20,863 bases of DNA from Scytonema sp. UIC 10036 (lineage in GTDB: Bacteria; Cyanobacteriota; Cyanobacteriia; Cyanobacteriales; Nostocaceae): positions 1 through 20,863 of the forward strand of contig NZ_WJFC01000227.1 of the NCBI RefSeq assembly GCF_009725235.1. Direction: 5' to 3'. Of the stretch, positions 15,800 to 20,863 are shown piece by piece; within the stretch, counting starts at the first letter, position 1, and each line of letters begins with the position of its first letter. The notes below the pieces were generated by a model. That model did not search any database. It was not told the DNA's origin and saw only the letters and a program-made list of their open reading frames with translations. Made by a program: the position numbers and the translations under genes.

Positions 15800-16399
15800 A
15801 TGATGCAAGTTCTACCCACCAGAAGTGGTGCTACTACCAAAGAATGCCCGCCTGTTGGCAGGCTGATTATTTTAACCGGTCCGAGTGGAGTAGGTAAAGG
15901 TACTTTAATGCGAAGTCTCCTACAGCGTCATTCGGATCTGCATTATTCCGTATCCGTGACGACTCGTCCTCCTCGTCCTGGAGAAATAGACGGAAAACAC
16001 TATAACTTCATCAGTCGTGGTGAGTTTGAAAAATTAGTCGCCGGTGGCGAATTACTGGAGTGGGCAGAATATGCGGGTAACTATTACGGTACTCCTCGTG
16101 AAACCGTAATTAACCAAATTCGCTCTGGTAAATCTGTCGTATTAGAAATTGAGTTAGAAGGAGCACGACAAGTTCGCGCTTCTTTTAAAGGCGAGCGCAG
16201 CATTTTTATTTTGCCGCCCTCGATAGAGGAGTTAGAAAAACGGATACGCGGTCGCGCTCAAGATTCAGAAGAGGCGATCGCTCGTCGTTTGCGCCGCGCT
16301 AAAGAAGAAATTAGTGCTGCCAATGAATTTGATATTCAGATCGTGAATGACGATTTAGAATCCGCACTAAAAGCTTTAGAAGAAGCTATTTTTGGTTAG
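15800..16399 (+). CDS. gmk: Guanylate kinase
   Basis: Phosphorylates GMP to GDP with ATP; cytoplasmic. From ATG at 15800 the protein has 199 aa. The frame is open further upstream to a TTG at 15722, which would add 26 residues absent from the normal family, so I prefer 15800 (or the next codon, also ATG). The P-loop GPSGVGKG is at 27-34. Next come the GMP-binding [13 protein letters not shown], then YNFISRGEF, the [16 protein letters not shown] block and [12 protein letters not shown]. The lid contains [15 protein letters not shown]. The TAG stop coincides with the first unit of a GTTAGTT heptamer array shared with convergent psaL. Confidence 0.95.
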   Translation: MMQVLPTRSGATTKECPPVGRLIILTGPSGVGKGTLMRSLLQRHSDLHYSVSVTTRPPRPGEIDGKHYNFISRGEFEKLVAGGELLEWAEYAGNYYGTPRETVINQIRSGKSVVLEIELEGARQVRASFKGERSIFILPPSIEELEKRIRGRAQDSEEAIARRLRRAKEEISAANEFDIQIVNDDLESALKALEEAIFG

Positions 16400-16472
16400 G
16401 GGTTAGTTGTTAGTGGTTAGTTGTTAGTTGTTAACCAATAACCATTAACAACCAACCACTAACTATTAACTA
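16395..16472. repeat. GTTAGTT heptamer array and inverted repeat between gmk and psaL
   Basis: GTTAGTT, GTTAGTG, GTTAGTT, GTTAGTT run from 16402. A complementary array of CTAACTA/TTAACTA units ends at the psaL stop. The 24-base arms 16402-16425 and 16447-16470 pair with three mismatches, so the region can act as a two-way terminator for the convergent genes. Confidence 0.85.
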
Positions 16473-17000
16473 TTAACCAAACAGACCTTGAATAAGCCCT
16501 AAGTTACTAGTCAACAAGTAAGCGACAACCGCGCCACCAATACCACCGATTAAGAAAGCACTAGCAAAGTTGTTCCAGCCTTCTCCAGATTTAAAAGCTT
16601 CTGGAGGATTGGGTGTGGTAACAGTAACGTGGGGCTGAGGGGGATTGCTGTTGCCATATAAAGATAAGGAACCAGTTGCAATCACAATCAAGCCCAAAGT
16701 TGCTAGTAAACCAGCCAGGTTAGCATTGGCGGTATCGCGTAGAGGACCCAATTTGGCAAAAGGACCAAAGATCCAGTAACCATGAGCCATGCCAATTTCT
16801 AGCCCGCGTCTGAAAGTAGTGATTCCAGGACGGTATGCAGGTAAGTTGCCGATGTACCACTTGGTTAAAGGAGAAGCATTGATTGGTGTTTCCAAGTTGC
16901 CTCTCTGAGGATCTCGCCACTCAGGAAAAACTACCTCGCGATTTCTAGCATCGCTTGGACGATTTTTGGATGCATCTACGGCTTGTGCTATATCTGCCAT
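16473..17000 (-). CDS. psaL: Photosystem I subunit XI (PsaL)
   Basis: Thylakoid membrane subunit at the centre of photosystem I oligomers. The 175-aa protein has the conserved N-terminal region (PINASPLTKWYIGNLPAYRPG), a histidine-containing stretch (GLEIGMAHGYWIFGPFAKLGPLRD reads in two parts, 66-80 and 81-89), and hydrophobic spans near 93-113 and 143-165. The loop between them carries NPPQP (119-123) and PNPP (130-133), motifs I recall being linked to tetrameric photosystem I in heterocystous species. ATG at 17000 has AGAGG upstream. It belongs to a psaF-psaJ-psaL cluster, 586 bases downstream of psaJ, so it may have its own promoter. The stop lies in a heptamer array. Confidence 0.96.
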   Translation of the reverse strand: MADIAQAVDASKNRPSDARNREVVFPEWRDPQRGNLETPINASPLTKWYIGNLPAYRPGITTFRRGLEIGMAHGYWIFGPFAKLGPLRDTANANLAGLLATLGLIVIATGSLSLYGNSNPPQPHVTVTTPNPPEAFKSGEGWNNFASAFLIGGIGGAVVAYLLTSNLGLIQGLFG

Positions 17001-17586
17001 ACTTTATGTTTGCCTCTAGATAAAATGATGGCTTTATTTTCAAGTTAATAATAATTGTTAATCTTAGCTAAATTTCATTTTTACTATCGAACTTTATAAA
17101 AATTAATTTAGTTTTTAAAATGCTCAAACACATACACCTTATACAAATTTAAAATTCTAAATTTTCGCTCGCAATCCTTTAATTTAGATATACAAGACTA
17201 TAATTTAATCTTTTAAGATTAAGTAGGTAGGGCTAAAGCCCACCGTCAGATGTTGGCAAACACCATCCATCCCACAGTAGTTAAAATTTTTCACATAGTG
17301 TTCCCTAGTCTGCTGAGGTACAGAGCGAGCTGCGCCCTTGGGTGCTACAGGTTGCGGTTAATTATTTCTTCGGTGTACCTCATGAAAGTAGGAATTGCTA
17401 TAAATCATTTACGGTTCCCATACAAGTTAGAAGCTAAAAGTTACGAGTCAGGATTTATAATCTATGAGTTTTTGAAGATATTTCTTAGAAGAAATTTAGG
17501 CAGGGCAAAATGCTAATTTCTAAAAACTCTAGATTCAATATCTAACTCTTAACTCCTAACTTCTAACGTCTAACTGTTATCCCTTA
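17001..17586. other. 586-bp gap between psaJ and psaL
   Basis: It holds an AT-rich stretch upstream of psaL (17001-17220, likely promoter region), a GGGCTAAAGCCC palindrome (17230-17241) of a dispersed cyanobacterial type, and an inverted repeat TGAGGTACA (17314-17322) with TGTACCTCA (17374-17382) enclosing GC-rich sequence. A CTAACTC/CTAACTT heptamer array (17541-17577) comes just before the psaJ stop. An 88-codon open frame at 17250 shows no protein-like character. Confidence 0.5.
17541..17577. repeat. CTAACTN heptamer array downstream of psaJ
   Basis: CTAACTC, TTAACTC, CTAACTT, CTAACGT and CTAACTG repeat with a 7-base period. Read on the psaJ strand, the array starts about 10 bases after the psaJ stop. 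Confidence 0.85.
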
Positions 17587-17718
17587 CTACGGCATTGGAT
17601 GAAAAAGGAGGTCAGGGAAGAAGTAGTTAAACACAATCAACAAAACAGCAGTGAGAATCAAATTGGCAAACAACAAAACTGGTGCCAATGAAAGATAACC
17701 AAGAAAATTATTTTGCAT
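17587..17718 (-). CDS. psaJ: Photosystem I subunit IX (PsaJ)
   Basis: 43-aa single-span thylakoid membrane protein, at the normal length for PsaJ (about 40-49 aa). The sequence begins MQNNFLGYLSLAPVLLF, continues with a hydrophobic span (about residues 8-30) and ends in the family signature NYFFPDLLFHPMP. PsaJ binds beside PsaF at the edge of the PSI monomer and coordinates chlorophyll and carotenoid. It lies downstream of psaF on the same strand with a 171-bp repeat-filled spacer, matching the usual psaF-psaJ order. Found by reading the minus strand directly; it is below the size normally listed as an ORF. Confidence 0.93.
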   Translation of the reverse strand: MQNNFLGYLSLAPVLLFANLILTAVLLIVFNYFFPDLLFHPMP

Positions 17719-17764
17719 GAAACGTTCTCCCAGTCAAGCAACTGATTTAGAATTACTTAGTAAC

Positions 17765-17889
17765 TAGTTGGTAGTGGATCGTTAGTCGTTACTAATGATT
17801 AGTAGACCAGTGGTTCCACTAACCCTTTGGGTTCGTCAGTCTCCTATGGCGGGAAACCAGCCTACAGGGCGCTTACTCACCACTAACTA
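17765..17889. repeat. Repeat-filled spacer between psaF and psaJ
   Basis: Degenerate TAGT-type heptamers (GTTAGTC, TTAGTAG and similar) flank a dispersed element with AACCCTTTGGGTT (17821-17833) and GGCGGGAAACCAGCC, a type I recognise from Nostocales intergenic DNA. CACTAAC/TACTAAC heptamers reach the psaF stop. Confidence 0.7.
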
Positions 17890-18387
17890 CTAACGTGGTG
17901 AAATGGGAATTTCTTCATCCTTGGCTGTTAATTTACCTGAAAGAAATTCTTGCAGTGCAGCTACAGGCCAAGTAAAGCCAGAAAGCATGATTGGCAATGC
18001 TTTAGGCACCTCAATCTTGACTTCCCGCCATTCTACGTCTCCACCTTCTGCCTTATTTTTCTGTAGATAGGTACGACCTACCCAACCAATCCAACCAGCA
18101 ATGTAGAGGAAGAGAATACTAGGAATGATAAAATCTCCGGCACGATCCAAACGACCATCCACAATTAGGTGAGGAAGTCCTTCAGGACCGCACAGGGCTT
18201 GAGAATAACGCTCAAAGCGCTTTTCCCCTGATGCAGGGTCAAAATTAGTAGCGCGGGCAGAGTCTACCCGTTCTAGAAAAGCAGGCGATTCTTTGCAAGG
18301 AACCAAACCCGCCCCTAAGGCAAGCGCTTTAGGAGCAAAGTTGAACCAAACACAAATCGCTAAAATCAGAGCAAACAAGCATCGCAT
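17890..18387 (-). CDS. psaF: Photosystem I subunit III (PsaF)
   Basis: Lumen-facing PSI subunit with one transmembrane span. From ATG at 18387 the precursor has 165 aa, the usual size, and AAGGA lies 9 bases upstream. An upstream in-frame start at 18450 would add 21 residues without family support. A signal peptide (1-23, cut near ALA) precedes mature [15 protein letters not shown]31 and C66 match the conserved disulfide pair. The membrane span is about 85-106 ([19 protein letters not shown]), with the tail ending EEIPISPR. In plants the N terminus docks plastocyanin; this is weaker in cyanobacteria. It is the first gene of psaF-psaJ-psaL. Its 3' end abuts a heptamer array. Confidence 0.95.
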   Translation of the reverse strand: MRCLFALILAICVWFNFAPKALALGAGLVPCKESPAFLERVDSARATNFDPASGEKRFERYSQALCGPEGLPHLIVDGRLDRAGDFIIPSILFLYIAGWIGWVGRTYLQKNKAEGGDVEWREVKIEVPKALPIMLSGFTWPVAALQEFLSGKLTAKDEEIPISPR

Positions 18388-18467
18388 GAAGTTGTTTCCT
18401 TTTATTACGAAACAAAAAGTTTTCTGTACAACACGAAGCGGCTCGTACAACCTTAGATTTGCAAAGT

Positions 18468-18494
18468 TAGCAAGTCATCACTAGCAAGTCATCA
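18468..18494. promoter_or_regulatory. Tandem 13-bp direct repeat upstream of psaF
   Basis: TAGCAAGTCATCA occurs at 18468-18480 and again at 18482-18494, a 14-base period, 81 bases upstream of the psaF ATG. It could be a pair of regulator sites controlling light-responsive psaF expression, or simply a short tandem duplication. It does not match the HLR1/RpaB motif as I know it. Confidence 0.35.
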
Positions 18495-18559
18495 TACTCT
18501 TGTGCGTGAACCGAGTAAAGTTGAAGTAAATAAAAGTTAAAGCTTCTCAATGGGATGAG

Positions 18560-18658
18560 GGGGTAGGGGGTAGGGGTTAGAAGTTAGAGAAACTCCCTAT
18601 TCCCTACTCCCTAACCCTATTCCCTACTCCCTAACCCTATTCCCTACTCCCTATTCCA
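18560..18658. repeat. GGGGTAG and CCCTATT/CCCTACT/CCCTAAC array before tsaD
   Basis: GGGGTAG-type units followed by many CCCTA-type heptamers in the opposite orientation, ending 2 bases before the tsaD ATG. The array therefore forms the immediate 5' region of tsaD, which has no recognisable Shine-Dalgarno. Confidence 0.9.
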
Positions 18659-18660
18659 CA

Positions 18661-19701
18661 ATGACAACTGTTTTAGCAATCGAAACTAGCTGTGATGAGA
18701 CTGCAGTCGCAATTGTTAACAATCGTCAAGTTTGTAGTAGTATTATTGCGTCTCAAATCCCAGTTCATCAGCAGTACGGTGGGGTCGTGCCGGAAGTTGC
18801 ATCCCGCCAACATTTAGATACAATCAATGGAGCGATCGCCCAAGCTTTGGAACAAGCGCAACTTGATTGGGAAAAAATCGATGGGATCGCAGCCACCTGC
18901 GCGCCTGGGCTGGTAGGCGCACTCTTAGTTGGGTTAACGGCTGCTAAAACCTTAGCAATGGTACACAACAAACCATTTCTGGGAGTCCATCACCTAGAAG
19001 GTCATATTTATGCCACTTACTTAAGTGAACCCGCATTAGAGCCACCTTTCTTAAGTTTGTTGGTTTCCGGTGGACACACAAGCTTGATTTATGTCAAAGA
19101 TTGTGGTAAATATGAAACCTTGGGTGAAACACGCGATGATGCAGCGGGTGAAGCCTTCGATAAGGTTGCGCGTTTGATGAACTTGGGGTACCCTGGAGGA
19201 CCCGTTATAGATAAATTGGCTAAAGAAGGAAATCCACAGGCATTTACACTGCCGGAAGGGAAAGTATCCCTGCCAACTGGTGGATACCATCGTTATGATG
19301 CCAGCTTTAGTGGTTTAAAGACCGCAGTGTTGAGACTTGTACAGCAGTTTGAGCAAGATGAGCAGCCAATTCCTACAGCAGATGTGGCAGCTAGTTTCCA
19401 GGAAACAGTAGCGCGATCGCTAACCAAGAGAACTATTGCTTGTGCGTTAGACTACGGTCTTGCCACGATAGCGATTGGTGGAGGCGTAGCGGCTAACAGT
19501 GGTTTGAGAAAACATTTACAACAAGCTGCAGAAACTCATAAACTGCGCGTACTATTTCCTCCCCTCAAATTTTGTACAGACAATGCTGCCATGATAGGAT
19601 GTGCTGCTGCCGATCACCTCAACAGAGGTCACACCTCAGCCTTGACATTAAACGTCCGGTCTCGGCTAGCACTCACTCAAGTTATGGAGTTGTATCAGTG
19701 A
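18661..19701 (+). CDS. tsaD: tRNA N6-threonylcarbamoyladenosine transferase TsaD
   Basis: Transfers threonylcarbamoyl from its adenylate to A37 of ANN-decoding tRNAs, working with TsaB and TsaE; formerly Gcp. The 346-aa protein matches family length and spans the ASKHA fold. Visible motifs are [12 protein letters not shown] (8-19), metal ligands H111 and H115 in HHLEGH, SGGHT (136-140), GYPGGP (176-181), FSGLKT (216-221), GGGVAANS (273-280) and D307 in FCTDNAAM, which completes the metal site. ATG at 18661 gives the standard N terminus. It is divergent to psaF. A heptamer array ends 2 bases upstream, and the TGA stop falls in a CAGTGACCAGTG repeat. Confidence 0.96.
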   Translation: MTTVLAIETSCDETAVAIVNNRQVCSSIIASQIPVHQQYGGVVPEVASRQHLDTINGAIAQALEQAQLDWEKIDGIAATCAPGLVGALLVGLTAAKTLAMVHNKPFLGVHHLEGHIYATYLSEPALEPPFLSLLVSGGHTSLIYVKDCGKYETLGETRDDAAGEAFDKVARLMNLGYPGGPVIDKLAKEGNPQAFTLPEGKVSLPTGGYHRYDASFSGLKTAVLRLVQQFEQDEQPIPTADVAASFQETVARSLTKRTIACALDYGLATIAIGGGVAANSGLRKHLQQAAETHKLRVLFPPLKFCTDNAAMIGCAAADHLNRGHTSALTLNVRSRLALTQVMELYQ

Positions 19702-19765
19702 CCAGTGTTATTAGCTATTAGCTATTAGCCATTAACCATTGACTGTTCGCTATTGACTGTTGACA
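19696..19765. repeat. Heptamer array between tsaD and the convergent hydrolase
   Basis: CAGTGACCAGTG overlaps the tsaD stop. TATTAGC units, CATTAAC-type units and TTGACTG-type units then run into the coding end of the minus-strand hydrolase. Confidence 0.8.
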
Positions 19766-20675
19766 TATGACTTTTGATTAAAGAGTGAATGTGAGTAGCA
19801 ACAGCGTCCGGCTGTTCTAACATAGCTAGATGACCGCAATGGGGAATTTCAATGACATTGTCCCCGCTATATTGAAATAGTCGATGGAAACTAGCTAGAT
19901 GACGGACATATTTGGGTTCCATAACCTTATCTTCCTCCCCTGCAAGAAAGTAGACTGGTTGATTTAATTGGGAAACCAGTTGAGGTAAACGATTAACCTC
20001 TTCTTCTGTTGTAGAATCTAGGAGCGATCCCAAAGCAGCTTCTGGATCTGCAACAACAAAATCAATCACTCGTTGGCGTGCCCAATAGCGATCCAAAGGA
20101 CGTGCTACATTTGCCCGTGTAAACAGCAAATCAATTAAAGGCAATTGGCTAAGCCAGCGTGGGCGGACTTGTAAAAACTTTTGACCTGCTGAGCGGAACT
20201 GCTCAAAAGCTTCTTTGAGATAAATACCACCACCTGAATTAATACAAATCACTCCCTTAACATACTCAGGTATTTCAGATGCTGTCCAAAGGCCAATAGT
20301 GCCGCCCAAAGAATGACCAATTAGCCAAGCGCTAGAAATATTAAGTTTTTGTAAAAGACCGACTAAATCTTGAGCGTAAGCTGCAGGGCTGTAGAAAGAA
20401 TCGAAGGGATTAAGAATAGTACCCGTGGATTGAGTGCTCAGATTCAAATACGTTAGGTCTTGGCTGCGATCGGTCTTTAATTTAGGCTGGGATTCACCAA
20501 AACCCCTTAAATCATAACAAAGGCATTGGAAACTATCTGCCAACCGAGAGATAACAGGTTGCCAGTATCCACGACTATTGAGCCATCCGTGGATAAAAAC
20601 AAGAGTGTGAGGGTAGGATGTAGGAGCAGTTAGCTCGTATGCGTGTGGAACGCCCAGGATTTCGATGGTTGCCAT
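19725..20675 (-). CDS. Alpha/beta hydrolase
   Basis: 316-aa soluble alpha/beta-hydrolase fold protein. It has the oxyanion segment VFIHGWLNS (26-34), DLRGFGES (55-62), a nucleophile elbow GHSLGG with S122, the acid D249 in AGEEDK, and H282 in HCGHLAM, so the catalytic triad is complete. A cap of about 100 residues lies between S122 and D249. The substrate cannot be told: haloalkane dehalogenases, esterases and MenH-like enzymes share this pattern. No signal peptide is visible. The last residues (about 304-316, [13 protein letters not shown]) are read from a heptamer array, as with murI. ATG at 20675 is the only good start; the Shine-Dalgarno is weak. Convergent with tsaD. Confidence 0.88.
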   Translation of the reverse strand: MATIEILGVPHAYELTAPTSYPHTLVFIHGWLNSRGYWQPVISRLADSFQCLCYDLRGFGESQPKLKTDRSQDLTYLNLSTQSTGTILNPFDSFYSPAAYAQDLVGLLQKLNISSAWLIGHSLGGTIGLWTASEIPEYVKGVICINSGGGIYLKEAFEQFRSAGQKFLQVRPRWLSQLPLIDLLFTRANVARPLDRYWARQRVIDFVVADPEAALGSLLDSTTEEEVNRLPQLVSQLNQPVYFLAGEEDKVMEPKYVRHLASFHRLFQYSGDNVIEIPHCGHLAMLEQPDAVATHIHSLIKSHMSTVNSEQSMVNG

Positions 20676-20692
20676 ATCTCTATGGTACCCGT

Positions 20693-20863
20693 TTCAATTG
20701 GGAATTGGGAATTGGGGATTTTGGATTTTGGATTTTGGATTTTGGATTTTGGATTTTGGAATTGGGAATTGGGAATTGGGAATTGGGATTTTGGAATTGG
20801 GATTTTGGATTTGGGATCTTGGAATTGGGAATTGGGAATTGGGAATTGGGAATTGGGAATTGG
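20693..20863. repeat. Long AATTGGG / ATTTTGG heptamer array
   Basis: At least 170 bases made only of heptamers, mixing GGAATTG and GGATTTT units with rare variants (GGATTTG, GGATCTT), and running off the window. It begins about 18 bases upstream of the hydrolase ATG. The same two families occur reverse-complemented at 7620-7690. Confidence 0.95.

Noticed and set aside
17250..17516. 88-codon open frame between psaJ and psaL
   Set aside because: Starts at TTG, crosses an inverted repeat and has no protein-like features; more likely repeat-derived DNA.
18388..18450. Longer psaF start at 18450
   Set aside because: It would put 21 extra residues before a normal signal peptide; AAGGA in front of 18387 supports the shorter form.
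20693..20863. Possible CRISPR array
   Set aside because: The units are 7 bases with no unique spacers, and no cas genes are near. It is a simple tandem array.

Overview
The window reads as chromosome of a filamentous, heterocyst-forming cyanobacterium (Nostocales). Three photosystem I subunits (PsaF, PsaJ, PsaL) show an oxygenic phototroph. HetZ and PatU are heterocyst-patterning proteins. The palindrome GCGATCGC (HIP1) occurs 12 times in 20.9 kb, and short tandem arrays with a 7-base period fill most gaps between genes. From memory, the gene order matches the alr0092 to alr0110 region of Anabaena/Nostoc PCC 7120. I could not check this by search.

Layout. (1) 598-6185, all rightward: two tandem AMIN/amidase_3 cell-wall amidases (amiC1, amiC2) and glutamate racemase (murI). 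(2) 6186-7804: a 162-bp MITE-like element flanked by TA and set inside a heptamer array, a probable small membrane protein on the minus strand, and about 1.1 kb of non-coding DNA with nested hairpins. (3) 7805-11881: polyprenyl (solanesyl) diphosphate synthase, a conserved hypothetical on the minus strand, then hetZ overlapping patU by 8 bases. (4) 12115-14439: a large membrane protein of the TgpA/transglutaminase type whose catalytic Cys and His positions hold Pro and Tyr. (5) 14440-15110: a palindromic repeat, a small hypothetical gene, and directly upstream of it on the same strand a folded-RNA region of about 300 bp resembling HEARO/IscB-associated omegaRNA, with no IscB gene. (6) 15359-16399: remA and gmk. 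(7) 16473-18387, minus strand: psaF, psaJ, psaL. (8) 18661-20675: tsaD and a convergent alpha/beta hydrolase, then a long heptamer array running off the window.

How the genes fit together. amiC1, amiC2 and murI concern peptidoglycan turnover and precursor supply; AmiC enzymes are known to open septal nanopores between cells in these filaments. hetZ and patU act in heterocyst commitment and spacing. The other genes are housekeeping: quinone side chain, GMP kinase, tRNA t6A and photosystem I.

Most interesting points: the HEARO-like RNA sitting where an IscB gene would normally be; the apparently inactive transglutaminase-like protein; heptamer arrays that carry or abut the stop codons of most genes; the MITE inside an array; PsaL loop motifs that predict tetrameric photosystem I; and a duplicated 5' leader shared by amiC1 and amiC2. 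I found no CRISPR array, complete insertion sequence, tRNA or rRNA.
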